Origin: CAYXLW01 sp964466055
GTDB lineage: Bacteria > Patescibacteriota > Gracilibacteria > GCA-2401425
DNA: 64,000 nt
Assembly: GCA_964466055.1 (NCBI GenBank)
Contig: CAYXLW010000006.1
Span: 1-64,000 of the forward strand
Direction of reading: 5' to 3'
Shown: piece after piece, positions 35,966-45,803 of the stretch
Position numbering within the stretch: position 1 is the stretch's first letter
How the letters are laid out: each line of letters starts with the position of its first letter
Notes under the pieces: model-generated
The model's database searches: none
Told to the model about the DNA's origin: nothing
The model's input: only the letters and a program-made list of their open reading frames with translations
Made by a program: the position numbers and the translations under genes

Positions 35966-38900
35966 GTGTCTATTTTTAAAAAAAACATTTCAGCAATTGT
36001 TGCCTTTATCCTCTTACTAGTAGGTCTAGGAGTTTTTTTTACAGGCATATTAAAGCCATTTGAAGTACAAGGTTTGTCACAAGAAAAAGTTCAAGAAATA
36101 TCAGAAGGAGGGTATGCATTATTGCAATTTACACGGCCAATTAATAAATCTCATTTTAAAAAAGTTATATCTTTAGATCCAAAAATTGCATATGCACTTG
36201 AATGGGAAGGTGGCAAAAAAGTAAAAATTATCCCTCAAGAAAAAATTGGTATTGGTAAAAATCTTTCACTTTCGTTCAATGAGCCAATTAGAGATATTTT
36301 GGGAAATGAGATGAAAAAAGAATTAAAAATAAAATACATAATTATTGATTCTCCGCAAGTTGTACTTGCTTTACCGAAAGGGGAAACTGAGGTTGAAAAT
36401 AAAATTGTTGTTACATTTAACAGACCAATGATAGAACTGACTTCATTAGACGAAGATGATACAAGAGAAATGCCAATGAAAATTGAACCAAAAATTGAAG
36501 GTAAATACCGTTGGCTTGGGACTTCGGCTATTGAGTTTATTCCAAAGGATAGATTTAAATATTCAACAAAGTACAAGGTTACAATTGATGGCGATATTAA
36601 AGATCTTTCAGGAGGAAAACTTGGAGAAGATTTTATATTCGACTTTGAAACACCTAATGCTATTTTAAAAAAAGCAGAAACGGAATTAAAAATAGGTGAA
36701 GAATCTTTGGAATATGATCTACAAAAATACAAATTTATGTACGGAAAAAATTCAATTTTATTACATTTTAATCAAGATATAGATTTAGAAGATTTAAAAA
36801 GTAGAATTAATATTTACAAAGAAAATGAAGAAGATTTAAAGTTAGGAAGAAAAGAGAAAGAAACATACAACTTGGAGGTATATTCTCAAGCAGAAGAAAG
36901 CTTGAGAAAATATAAAATTAATCCAGATGAAAAAATGGAAGGAGAAACTGTCCCTCTAAATTTAAGTTATTTAAATGATGAAGAGGGGTTACACAAAAAT
37001 ATTATAAAAATTTATTCAAATGAGGATTGGAAAAAAGATATGAAATATGAATTAGTATTATTTGCAGATATAAAATCATTAGAAGGAGATCTAAAAGAAA
37101 ACGAAGATGAAAGTTACTCTATATTGTTTTCAGGCGCACCTGAATTAAGCGTCCTCAATTTTTCACCAGAGGGAGAATTGTCAAATAAAGATAGATATAA
37201 TTCATCAACAAATATTGAAATAAATTTTTCTGTTCCTATGAATAATGAAAAATTTGCTAAATTTATTTCAATAGAACCTAAGGCTGACATTTTTACTGAT
37301 AATGAGTATGTTTACTTAGATTATTATAATACACATTATCGTGGTTGGTGGGACTTAAAGCCATCTACAAAATATACAGTTACTATTTCTAAAGATATCA
37401 ATGATCTTTTTGGAAGAAAACTAGGAAAGGATTTTTCATGGTCATTTACAACAGCTCCAATGGCTCCAAATATTTATTTAGAACAAAAAGCTGGAGAATT
37501 TGGAGTATTTGAATCAGAAACCCCCCCAATGTATCGTTTAAAATATGTTAATATTAAAAAAGTACATGTCGAACTTGCAAAATTAAACATCGAAGATGTT
37601 ATAGATATTCAAAATAAAAAATCAGATTATTCTTTTAGTCCAAGTCCTTCAAATTATGAACTTTTGGCAAATTATAATTTTGATATTCCTAAAAATACTA
37701 ATGAAATAACTACTCAAAATCTTGAAATAGCTAAATATTTCAAAGAAGAAGATAAGCGCTTTAAATCTGGGATTTTCTTGCTTGATGTCTGGTCTCCAGA
37801 GGTTATAGATTACAATGGGACAATTGTTCATAATCAACATATTTTTGTGCTTACTCCATATGCACTTACTCTTAAGTATGACAGAGAAAATGCCTTTATT
37901 TTTGCTTCAGATTTAAAAACTGGAAAACCAGTTGAAAAATTGGGGCTTTCATTTATTTCGCTTGATAATAAAACTCAATACAAAGCATTAACAGATGAAA
38001 ATGGTATGACAAGTATTAAAATAGATCTGAAGAAATTTATTGGAGCAAACCAAGGGAGATATGATTTTTTCATAAAAGGAGAAAAAGATGGATATTCAAC
38101 TTTTATAAGTTCAAATTGGTCAGATGATATAGATCCGTGGAAATTTAATTTAAGAGAAAATTATATAGAACCAAATAATTCTCCAAATGAAATAAAAGGG
38201 AATATATATACAGACAGACCAATTTATAAGCCAGGAGAAACAGTTTATTTTAAAGGAATCCTACGAGATTTTAACCAAACAAATTTTACTATTCCAAAAG
38301 GCAAAAAAGTAAAATTTATTGCAAGAGATAATGATTATAATGAGGTCTTTAATAAGGAATATGAAGTTTCAGACTTTGGAGGATTTGATGGAGAATTTAA
38401 AATTCCCGAAAATGTTAAGTATGGAAATTTTCAATTAGAGGGGTCTATTAATCTAAATGACAATAGAGATGAATGGAGAAAAAGTATTTATGGTAATATT
38501 TGGGTTACACATTTTCAAAAAGCTCCATTTAAACTTGATGTAACGCTTCCTCAAGAGGAATATTTCTGGGGAGATACCGTAAAAGGAACAATAACGGCAG
38601 AGACTTTTTATGGAGTGCGTCTTGCTAATCAAAAAGTAAATTTAAGTGTTAGCTCCACAGATTATTATTTTAATCGTTTTGATGAAGAGGGGTATTCATT
38701 TGCAAATTACGGGGACTGGTGTTGGTATTGGTGTAATGGTTCAAACTATAACGTATTGAGTGAAGAGAAAACCTTGGATAATAAGGGTTCTGCTGATTTT
38801 TCTTTTGAAATAAAAACTAAGGAAGATGAAAGTGCTCCACCAAAAGTTTCACAAGTTTACACGGTTCAAACAACTGTATGGGATAGTAAATCTAATAAAG

Positions 38901-41900
38901 AAGTATCGGGAAGAAAAGAATTTATAGCACATATGACCGATACTTATTTGGGAATAAAATCAGAAAATTATATGATTTATGCTCAAGATGAAGCTGAATT
39001 TAAATTTGTTTCACTAAATCCAGATGGGACTAAAAAATCAAATATCAAAGCAAAGGCAACTTTAATAAAACGGGAATATAAGACAATAAGAAGAAAAAAT
39101 GTAGATGGAGAATTCTATTATGAAAACGAAACTAAGGACACAGAAATTACCTCGAAAAATGTAAAAACAAATTATGAAGGAAAAGGAACTTCAAGTTTCA
39201 AAATAGACACAGGTGGAAATTATATAATCCGTATTTCAAATAAAGATAGTCAGGGGAGAGAAGTATCAGCAGAAACCGGTATTTGGGTAAGCTCAAGGGA
39301 GATAATTTCGTGGCCACGTGCAAATCATGATCGTATAGAAATTATTGCAGACAAACAAGAGTATAAAGTCGGAGATACGGCAAAAGTAATGATAAAATCT
39401 CCATATACAAATGTGAATGCATTAATAACAACAGAACAGGATCGATTGCTTACAAAAAGACTTGAAAAAATTGAATCCAATGCTCAAATAATAGAAATTC
39501 CAATAACAGAAGAACATATTCCAAATGTATATGTTTCTGTGGTTTTATTAAAAGGAAGAACTTCCAGTGGTCAATATGACAAAAATAACAATAGAGATAC
39601 AGGACAGCCAGAATTTAAAATAGGATACATAAAGCTTCCTGTGAGTATTTCCCAAAAATCTTTAGCTATTACTGTTAAAACATCCAAAGAAAGATATGTT
39701 CCTCAAGAAGAAGTAACTATTGATGTTGATGTTAAAGACATAGAAGGAAAAGGCATAGAGGCAGATCTTGCTGTAATGGTTGTAGACATGAGCTTACTTG
39801 CATTAACTGGCTATGAAAAGCCTGATGTTTTAAGTGTGTTTTATGGAGAAAGGGGGCTTGGAGTAAAAACAGCGCTTACTATGGCTAAATTTATAGAGAG
39901 ATTTAAGCCGGGAGCAAAAGGTGGTGGTGGAGGAGATGAGAAAAAAGCTCGTGGAGAATTTAAAAATACAGCTTATTGGATAGGTTCACTTAAAACAGAT
40001 AAATCTGGAAAAGCTTCAACAAAATTTAATCTTCCTGACAATTTAACTGAGTGGAAAGTAACAGTCATTGCTCAAGACAAATTAAATCGTTTTGGATCAG
40101 GAGACAGCGAATTTATGGAAACAAAACGACTAATAATTGATCCTTCTCTTCCACAATTTTTTAATGTAAAAGATGAAGCTGAAATAAAAACAGTTATAAG
40201 TAATCGCCAAGAAAAAAAGATAAATGCAAAAGTTAGTTTGCTTCTTGAAAATGGAACAATCCTTTCTTCAGATTCTAAAAACATTTCAATAAATCCAGAT
40301 GAACGTGAAACAGTTATTTTTAAGGTTAAAGCAGAAGAAGAGGGGGAAATGAAATTTACATTTAATGTAAAAAGTGAAGAGGCTGAAGATACTTTGATTG
40401 AAACAAGAAGAATAAATCGTTTAACAACGGAGGAGGTAGTTGCAACTAGTGGATTATATGAAGAAACAGCAAAAGAGGCCATTTATATACCGAAAGAAAT
40501 TATTTCAGATATGGGGCAAATTGATATTAGTCTCAGTCCAACACTTGCTCATCTCTTACCAAAAAATCTAAAGCTTCTAAAAAGCTATCCTTATGAATGT
40601 AGTGAACAAACTATTTCTAAAATATTCCCGAATACACTTATTTTGAGAAATAAATTGTTGGAAAAATTATTTCCTGAAGAAGAAAAAAAACAAATTAATG
40701 ATATGATATCAAGCGGACTTTCAAAAATATACTCGGAACAAAATATCGATGGCTCCTGGGGGTATTTTGTTTCATCAACTGAATACAGAGATTATCTAAC
40801 TGCATATATAACAATTGCCCTTGAGGAAATGAATAATTCAGGATATGAAATAAATAAAGACACATTGAAAAAAGCTAGAAAATATCTAAATAATTCAAAA
40901 AACACAAATGATCTTATCTCTCAGGGTTTTATTAGATGGGCATTATCTTACTCATCTTGGACTGAAAGTGATAAAGAGTATGCGAAAAGAGTGGTTTCTG
41001 AAAACAAAGAGACCCTCCCATACTTTGCTCAAATTTACTGGGCGCTCTATGGTAGAGATATTACTCTGTTAGAAAATCCCCTTGAAGCAGCAGAACACAC
41101 AGATAGAGGAACTTTCTTTGAAGAAAAGAAAGATATTTATAGTCAATATTGGTCAACAGCAAAACGTACAACAGCTCTTACCCTTTATGCACTTGAAAAA
41201 TTAGAACCAGAACATCCGTACATAAGAAAAATTTTAAGATGGTTAAATAATAATAGAAATCATCAAGGATATGGAAACACTCAAGAAAATATATGGACAC
41301 TGCTTGCATTAATTCGACATGCTGAAAATGAAAAATTAGAAAACCTAAATAATATAGCAATTATAAGAATGGAAAATGAAGAAATTATGAAATCAACTTT
41401 TAATTCAGAAAATCCTTTTAAGGTGGATCAAAAAAATATAGAAATTAAAGATTTAGAAAAAGAAGAAAATATCTATTTTGATTTAACTAAACAAGGAACT
41501 GGAAGAATAAATTATGATATTAATATGTCGTATTTCATCCCCGCCGAACACGTAAAAGCAAGGGAAGAAGGTTTCTCAATAATGCGTGAATTGTATACAT
41601 TAGATGGGGTAAAATTAGACTCAATTCCAAAGGTAGGGGAAATATTCAAAGTAAAACTTATAGTTGTTGCCCCTAAAGAAGGTAATTTCATAGCAGTTGA
41701 AGATTTTGTTCCGGCAGGAATTGTTCCTATAAATACGGCATTTTCAACAGAAAGAAATGATTTAGATGAGTCTTTAATAAATGAAGGGGATCGTTGGTGG
41801 AAATGGGGTGTGTTAAACTACTTTAGACATGAAGAATTCCGTGACGATAGAGTTTTTCTATTTGCAGAATGGTTGCCAGCTGGAGTTTATGAGTATGAAT

Positions 41901-42016
41901 ATGCAGCACGAGTTACTCATAAAGGAAGCTTTTCACATCTTCCTGCTAGGGTATTTGAAATGTATGATGAGGATAGGTTTGGCAGAACGAAAGGAGATAG
42001 GGTTGTGATACACTGA
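35966..42016 (+). CDS. Bacterial alpha-2-macroglobulin, thioester type
   Basis: The 2016-residue surface protein is thought to trap proteases. It has an N-terminal membrane anchor (AIVAFILLLVGLGVFF) without a lipobox. Ig-like and macroglobulin domains follow (TDRPIYKPGETVYFKG is the MG2 signature). Next comes a bait-region neighbourhood with a Gly-rich KGGGGGDEKK, the A2M domain (NLPDNLTEWKVTVIAQD), and the thioester motif in YECSEQTIS (Cys1545, CxEQ intact). An alpha-toroid thioester domain then shows repeated WGYF and ALYALEKLE helices. The start is GTG. It is divergent from pbpC across a 256-bp shared upstream region, consistent with a joint role in guarding and repairing the wall. Confidence 0.93.
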   Translation: MSIFKKNISAIVAFILLLVGLGVFFTGILKPFEVQGLSQEKVQEISEGGYALLQFTRPINKSHFKKVISLDPKIAYALEWEGGKKVKIIPQEKIGIGKNLSLSFNEPIRDILGNEMKKELKIKYIIIDSPQVVLALPKGETEVENKIVVTFNRPMIELTSLDEDDTREMPMKIEPKIEGKYRWLGTSAIEFIPKDRFKYSTKYKVTIDGDIKDLSGGKLGEDFIFDFETPNAILKKAETELKIGEESLEYDLQKYKFMYGKNSILLHFNQDIDLEDLKSRINIYKENEEDLKLGRKEKETYNLEVYSQAEESLRKYKINPDEKMEGETVPLNLSYLNDEEGLHKNIIKIYSNEDWKKDMKYELVLFADIKSLEGDLKENEDESYSILFSGAPELSVLNFSPEGELSNKDRYNSSTNIEINFSVPMNNEKFAKFISIEPKADIFTDNEYVYLDYYNTHYRGWWDLKPSTKYTVTISKDINDLFGRKLGKDFSWSFTTAPMAPNIYLEQKAGEFGVFESETPPMYRLKYVNIKKVHVELAKLNIEDVIDIQNKKSDYSFSPSPSNYELLANYNFDIPKNTNEITTQNLEIAKYFKEEDKRFKSGIFLLDVWSPEVIDYNGTIVHNQHIFVLTPYALTLKYDRENAFIFASDLKTGKPVEKLGLSFISLDNKTQYKALTDENGMTSIKIDLKKFIGANQGRYDFFIKGEKDGYSTFISSNWSDDIDPWKFNLRENYIEPNNSPNEIKGNIYTDRPIYKPGETVYFKGILRDFNQTNFTIPKGKKVKFIARDNDYNEVFNKEYEVSDFGGFDGEFKIPENVKYGNFQLEGSINLNDNRDEWRKSIYGNIWVTHFQKAPFKLDVTLPQEEYFWGDTVKGTITAETFYGVRLANQKVNLSVSSTDYYFNRFDEEGYSFANYGDWCWYWCNGSNYNVLSEEKTLDNKGSADFSFEIKTKEDESAPPKVSQVYTVQTTVWDSKSNKEVSGRKEFIAHMTDTYLGIKSENYMIYAQDEAEFKFVSLNPDGTKKSNIKAKATLIKREYKTIRRKNVDGEFYYENETKDTEITSKNVKTNYEGKGTSSFKIDTGGNYIIRISNKDSQGREVSAETGIWVSSREIISWPRANHDRIEIIADKQEYKVGDTAKVMIKSPYTNVNALITTEQDRLLTKRLEKIESNAQIIEIPITEEHIPNVYVSVVLLKGRTSSGQYDKNNNRDTGQPEFKIGYIKLPVSISQKSLAITVKTSKERYVPQEEVTIDVDVKDIEGKGIEADLAVMVVDMSLLALTGYEKPDVLSVFYGERGLGVKTALTMAKFIERFKPGAKGGGGGDEKKARGEFKNTAYWIGSLKTDKSGKASTKFNLPDNLTEWKVTVIAQDKLNRFGSGDSEFMETKRLIIDPSLPQFFNVKDEAEIKTVISNRQEKKINAKVSLLLENGTILSSDSKNISINPDERETVIFKVKAEEEGEMKFTFNVKSEEAEDTLIETRRINRLTTEEVVATSGLYEETAKEAIYIPKEIISDMGQIDISLSPTLAHLLPKNLKLLKSYPYECSEQTISKIFPNTLILRNKLLEKLFPEEEKKQINDMISSGLSKIYSEQNIDGSWGYFVSSTEYRDYLTAYITIALEEMNNSGYEINKDTLKKARKYLNNSKNTNDLISQGFIRWALSYSSWTESDKEYAKRVVSENKETLPYFAQIYWALYGRDITLLENPLEAAEHTDRGTFFEEKKDIYSQYWSTAKRTTALTLYALEKLEPEHPYIRKILRWLNNNRNHQGYGNTQENIWTLLALIRHAENEKLENLNNIAIIRMENEEIMKSTFNSENPFKVDQKNIEIKDLEKEENIYFDLTKQGTGRINYDINMSYFIPAEHVKAREEGFSIMRELYTLDGVKLDSIPKVGEIFKVKLIVVAPKEGNFIAVEDFVPAGIVPINTAFSTERNDLDESLINEGDRWWKWGVLNYFRHEEFRDDRVFLFAEWLPAGVYEYEYAARVTHKGSFSHLPARVFEMYDEDRFGRTKGDRVVIH

Positions 42017-42230
42017 TAAAACACCAAACTTTAAAATCAAAAAACTATAAGGCAAGCGTATTAATGAATTAGACAGAAAGTTAGGGTAAATTTATTAATG
42101 GGAAAATATAAATTTAACAACCATTTTTCTGTCCTATAAAATTATCTGAAACTAAATAAACAAAAAGAAATTTTTAAACAAACGGGGGAATTTTAAGAAA
42201 AATCAAAATTCATAAAATTAATACATATTT

Positions 42231-42872
42231 ATGAAAAAAAATACTTTTTTATATATCTTTCTTTTTTTGTTTATTTTAACAGGATGTAAAAACACTAAGA
42301 TTAACTATAATGAAAAGCCTGAGAATGTTTTAGTTCCTCAAGAAAAAATTGCAGAAAAGACCTCAAAAGAAAAATTTACTGAATATCCTTTTGAGGAATG
42401 TGGTAAGCGTGAAAAATTTAAAAATTATGATTGGTATAAAACTCTTATTATAAATTTATCTACAATAGAAATATCAAATAATTATATAGAAGATATACAA
42501 GTGTCAGCGACAGAAAAAGATATTGCTGATATATGCTTTTCTAAAACTTCTAATAGAGCAGTTTTAATTATCCATCCTCCTGCATCACAACCAAATGCAG
42601 ACAGGAATCAAGAATGGAAGGTAGTAAAATTTTTTCCAGAAACAAAAAATATTCTTGTTTCAGGCCCCCATGATAATAATTTTGATATTTATGCAGATTT
42701 TGTTGAATTTGGGAAAAGGCAGGGGAATATAATAAAAATTCATACCTTGGACAGATGGGCAGAGATGTATACTAAACATGAATATGATTATAATTATATT
42801 GAGAATATTCTTACAAGAAAAATATCTTGTTCTTATGATGATAGAAATCCAAAAAATATAAAATGTTTTTAA
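42231..42872 (+). CDS. Lipoprotein, unknown
   Basis: The 213-residue product has a signal peptide with a good lipobox (LFILTGCKN) and a soluble domain of about 190 residues with one more cysteine pair region (FEECGKRE, KISCSYDD). I do not recognise the family. It lies 214 bp after the alpha-2-macroglobulin gene on the same strand. Confidence 0.7.
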   Translation: MKKNTFLYIFLFLFILTGCKNTKINYNEKPENVLVPQEKIAEKTSKEKFTEYPFEECGKREKFKNYDWYKTLIINLSTIEISNNYIEDIQVSATEKDIADICFSKTSNRAVLIIHPPASQPNADRNQEWKVVKFFPETKNILVSGPHDNNFDIYADFVEFGKRQGNIIKIHTLDRWAEMYTKHEYDYNYIENILTRKISCSYDDRNPKNIKCF

Positions 42873-42888
42873 AAAAGAAAAAGGTAAT

Positions 42889-42981
42889 ATGAAAAAAGTT
42901 CATAGAGCATCTTCTCCGCAGGGAAAAGAGTTTTATAAAAATGTTATAAACGGAGGGTTTTATAATCAGAAAAAAACTTAA
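42889..42981 (+). CDS. Possible 30-residue ORF
   Basis: ATG with AAGG 5 bp upstream opens a frame of 30 codons (starts MKKVHRASSPQGKEF, ends NQKKT), closely following the lipoprotein gene. It is basic with no known motif. It may be a small peptide or a decayed gene start. Confidence 0.25.
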   Translation: MKKVHRASSPQGKEFYKNVINGGFYNQKKT

Positions 42982-43030
42982 AAGTTAAGTTTGCTTTTCC
43001 TTAGTTATGTAAGTCATAGGGTTAAATAAT

Positions 43031-43217
43031 GACACTTATGGCTGTGAGATGCGTAAAACAAGTTCGAACTTTTGGAGTAGTAATCAGGTAGATTTCTCTT
43101 AAAATAAAGTTTGATATAGCTGAATCTGAATAGCTTGGCATAATAAGAAAGTTTAAACCCCAACATATTATAAATGGTTTTTGATATCTAAGATTATGCC
43201 ATTTAATATTGAGTTAT
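43031..43217. repeat. Composite dispersed repeat in a 530-bp gap
   Basis: The gap 42982-43402 holds two repeat pieces. 43031-43075 (TGGCTG...GCGTAAAACAAGTTCGAACTTTT) matches 56672-56710 and contains the palindrome AAGTTCGAACTT. 43113-43217 is the second copy of the 105-bp repeat at 4646-4750, with a perfect GGCATAAT/ATTATGCC inverted repeat. Confidence 0.65.
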
Positions 43218-43241
43218 CTATATATAGGTCTGTGATCGTAG

Positions 43242-43328
43242 CAAAAGAAGCAAGGAAGAGTAACTACTGAAAAAACAGGGATTGATGCAAAAGCAACCGC
43301 AGATATAGAAGTTCTCAATCGCATGTAA
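43242..43328 (+). pseudogene. Possible C-terminal gene remnant
   Basis: The frame reads QKKQGRVTTEKTGIDAKATA and then DIEVLNRM before a stop, with coding-like composition but no start codon and stops upstream in frame. It is followed at once by a terminator-like hairpin, as the tail of a lost gene would be. The family is unknown. Confidence 0.3.
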
Positions 43329-43329
43329 G

Positions 43330-43366
43330 TTTAATGATTGAACGATTCCATCATTAAATTGTTTTT
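43330..43366 (+). terminator. Terminator-like hairpin
   Basis: A 9-bp stem, TTTAATGAT/ATCATTAAA, is followed by TTGTTTTT, immediately after the remnant frame ending at 43328. Confidence 0.6.
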
Positions 43367-43402
43367 AACGGAATAGATCGTTTGTTTTGTGTATTGAAAA
43401 AT

Positions 43403-44078
43403 TTATTCATTTTTCGTTTCTCCCGGACAAGGAGCAAATTCACAATTTCGGTTTCCGTCTCTCCCTACAGCGCTCCCATCCGAACAGATTTTCGCATCCT
43501 CTATACAAGCTAATGGTTCTGATGTCACGCATGTTGGTGGCAAACTACATCCGCAGGCATCTTTGATTCGGGGCTGTATTGTTCCTTCTTTGCAAAAATC
43601 AGGCGAGGGTGGCGTCAGTTGCGGACATTCTCCGCAATTCTTTTTTTTGCACGGAATGGAAGGAATGGAACAAGGGCGGGCACCATAATAACACTCGGGA
43701 TGACAGATATCGCCTTCTTTTTTATATCCGGCAGGGCAGGTGCATTCTTCACCGGAAGTGCATTCTCCTCTGAAATAGGTCCATTCTTCACACATTTTGC
43801 CGTTGGTGAATGTACAAAATCCGATCTTCACACATTTTGCCGTTGGTGAATGTACAAAATCCGACTTGACCTCCTGGCTCTTCTTGTCTTATTTCGATTT
43901 TCCCACCGTTTTTTTCACAAAATACTGAAGCTGGATTTGCTATTCCTGTTGAGGTGTTTGCTTGTTTTCCCTCTTCGTTTTTTTGAGCACTAGGAGAAAT
44001 TGGTTCTTTTGTGATATTTTGTGGAGTGCATCCGGATAGTATGAGAATCAATACTCCGGAAAGAAGAAATTTTTTCAT
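43403..44078 (-). pseudogene. DUF333-type Cys-rich lipoprotein, frameshifted by a duplication
   Basis: The 5' part (43788-44078, 96 residues) has a lipobox (LILSGCTPQ) and the DUF333 signature NPASVFCEKNGGKIEIR ... GFCTFTNGKMCE. The 3' part (43403-43831) repeats GFCTFTNGKMCE and continues with EWTYFRGECTSG and a Cys-rich region (about 18 Cys) ending near KNE. The two frames meet at a 40-bp tandem duplication (43785-43864). Since 40 is not a multiple of three, the duplication breaks the gene; deleting one unit restores one continuous lipoprotein of about 210 residues. It is either recently inactivated or phase-variable. Confidence 0.85.
43785..43864. repeat. 40-bp perfect tandem duplication
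   Basis: Two adjacent identical 40-bp units start TCTTCACACATTTTGCCG and end CAAAATCCGA. They shift the reading frame of the lipoprotein gene by one base. Identical copies suggest a recent event. Confidence 0.9.
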
Positions 44079-44099
44079 TTTTTGTAAGGTTAGAAATTA

Positions 44100-44300
44100 G
44101 GTAACTACTCAGGTGGGGGTATTTTGTTCCTCCCCCTCACCGCTACTTAAAGTAGCTGTCTGATAACACAATCTCGATGGGGGAGGTTAGGTGGAGGTGG
44201 ACTGTGAGAAACTCTCGTTCGTGTCAGGAGCTCCTCCCAACCTCCTCTTGATTACAAGAGGAGGAGCACGGACTTCTCACCTAGTGATCAGTTACGAATT
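44100..44300. repeat. GC-rich inverted-repeat cluster between lipoprotein and sortase
   Basis: This spacer is GC-rich and full of dyads: GCTACTTAAAGTAGC (about 44142-44156), a 10-bp stem CCTCCTCTTG/CAAGAGGAGG (44241-44264), and GTGAGAA/TTCTCAC near its two ends. It looks like a palindromic repeat element or a strong terminator for the sortase gene. There is no ORF on either strand. Confidence 0.6.
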
Positions 44301-44301
44301 T

Positions 44302-44979
44302 TTATATTTCTTCTTTATCCGTAAATACCACAAGTCGTTTGGTATAGCTTTTAGAAGACTTATTCCAAACTCCCTCACAGGTAATAAGATTGAGATGAGA
44401 CTTCCCATCTTTTGAGGTAAATATTTCTGAAGCGTTCGCGTTCGGATCATAGTTTCGTTTTTCACGTACAATGAAAGTAGTCGTTATCCCTTTTTCATCT
44501 TCGACGTATATCTTGTCACCTTTACGCAACGTATGTAACGTATCAAAGACAGATCCTTCCCCTGTTTTCCAGCGACCATAATGTCCGGCAATAACGGCAC
44601 TGCCACTTTCCCCGGGACGTGGTCCGAGCTTGAACCATGTCACATTGTTGGGACCCTTTGGTACACCCATTTCTCCGTTTTGTGTCATACCCGCAGGCTC
44701 AATAGTGGCATTAACATTGATTGTTGGAATCCTTAGACGCATGCCTGTTTTTGACTTTACTTGTTCTCCCAAAGAGATATTCTGATCTGCACTATGTATC
44801 AGATTTTGTAGAGTTTGATGAACTGTCGGTTCTAGGGAGAGAATAAACGAGACTGGTTTTGTATCGGAAATCTGACCAAAAAGATCAAGAGGAGGGAAGA
44901 AAAGAAGTATGAAAGAGATAACGATTCCTATAATGCTCACAAGAAACAATGGCTTTTTGAATGAGATGTTAGATAGCAT
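44302..44979 (-). CDS. Sortase, class F-like
   Basis: The 225-residue transpeptidase has an N-terminal transmembrane anchor (PLFLVSIIGIVISFILLFF) and the sortase beta-barrel (MRLRIPTINVNATIEPAG, catalytic His in VIAGHYGRW, catalytic Cys in LNLITCEGVWNK, and Arg in YTKRLVVFTD). It would cut an LPXTG-like signal and attach the protein to the wall. A likely substrate, ending LPNTGF, is encoded 2.3 kb upstream on the same strand (47272-49422). Confidence 0.9.
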   Translation of the reverse strand: MLSNISFKKPLFLVSIIGIVISFILLFFPPLDLFGQISDTKPVSFILSLEPTVHQTLQNLIHSADQNISLGEQVKSKTGMRLRIPTINVNATIEPAGMTQNGEMGVPKGPNNVTWFKLGPRPGESGSAVIAGHYGRWKTGEGSVFDTLHTLRKGDKIYVEDEKGITTTFIVREKRNYDPNANASEIFTSKDGKSHLNLITCEGVWNKSSKSYTKRLVVFTDKEEI

Positions 44980-45132
44980 TATATTTTTTTAAAGATTTAT
45001 AACTTAACACATTCTCTTAGCAGGGACTTTATTTTTTTAAACCAAACAATAAGAACTATTTCCTCCTTATTCTTCTAGTTTTGGACTGGTAGATTTTTTC
45101 TTCTCTTAAATTTTTTATAAAAAGAAGACCTC

Positions 45133-45273
45133 CTATTTACCTCTAATGATTCGTATGAGTATCGTAATGATAGCTATAACGAGAAGAATGTGAATGAACC
45201 CTCCCATCGTATAGGAAGAAACGAGCCCAAGGAGCCAGAGAATGATGAGGATCGTAGCGATAGTCCATAGCAT
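45133..45273 (-). CDS. Small membrane protein, lmo0937/DUF5670 family
   Basis: A 46-residue frame from ATG 45273 starts MLWTIATILIILWLLGLVSS and continues YTMGGFIHILLVIAIITILI before RIIRGK. These are two transmembrane helices with the family's conserved LWLLG and G-G-IHxLLVIA pattern. A longer overlapping frame at 45143-45355 is a His/Tyr-rich shadow. Members are often stress-induced; the neighbour is a YtxH-like protein, a frequent companion. Confidence 0.88.
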   Translation of the reverse strand: MLWTIATILIILWLLGLVSSYTMGGFIHILLVIAIITILIRIIRGK

Positions 45274-45334
45274 AGAGTAGATGGTTATGAGTAAAAGTGT
45301 CCGTAAGACATGTTGAAAGATTGGAAGGAAATAG

Positions 45335-45371
45335 CCACCCTAAGGGTCTCACCATTTGACCCTTAGGGTGG
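45335..45371 (-). terminator. Strong hairpin after the YtxH-like gene
   Basis: CCACCCTAAGGGT and ACCCTTAGGGTGG form a 13-bp stem with an 11-nt loop. No T tract follows on the minus strand, so it may stabilise mRNA ends or attenuate transcription into the small membrane gene. Confidence 0.6.
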
Positions 45372-45378
45372 ACTACTA

Positions 45379-45705
45379 TTAGTCTTCTTTTTCAGACAAA
45401 TATTCTTCCTCCATTTCATGCCATTTGGATTGCAATGCGTTTATAAGAGATTTCTTGGCATCAATCGCCAACTCCTTCTTTTTTTCATATTCTTCCACGA
45501 CGGCTGTGACTACATCATCAAATTTTTCTTTCGTTATGTCTTCCATCTTATGGAGAGACTTTTTTACATGTTTGGCTAGCGTTTTCAAATCTTTCTGTAA
45601 ATCTTCACTCAGTTGTTGTCCTTCTTTGCTCATAGCAAAACCTATTGCGGCAGCTACTGCTAACAATCCACCTAAGATAAGACCTTTTTTAAATGTATTT
45701 TCCAT
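45379..45705 (-). CDS. YtxH-like membrane-anchored stress protein
   Basis: The 108-residue product has one N-terminal hydrophobic helix with a Gly/Ala-rich signature (LILGGLLAVAAAIGFAMSKEG) followed by a long charged amphipathic helix (EDLQKDLKTLAKHVKKSLHK onward). This matches the YtxH/general-stress membrane protein pattern. Its role is poorly known. Confidence 0.75.
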   Translation of the reverse strand: MENTFKKGLILGGLLAVAAAIGFAMSKEGQQLSEDLQKDLKTLAKHVKKSLHKMEDITKEKFDDVVTAVVEEYEKKKELAIDAKKSLINALQSKWHEMEEEYLSEKED

Positions 45706-45803
45706 AGATTATTTTTTAAAATATAAAGTTTTGACTTAGCCTGTTCACCATGCGCGAAGCACTGATGTAAGGCTTATATTGAGAAATGGTATGAGATGTC
45801 TGA

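Noticed and set aside
45143..45355. 70-codon minus-strand frame
   Set aside because: It is out of frame with the clear DUF5670-type gene at 45133-45273, and its His/Tyr-rich sequence is a shadow.
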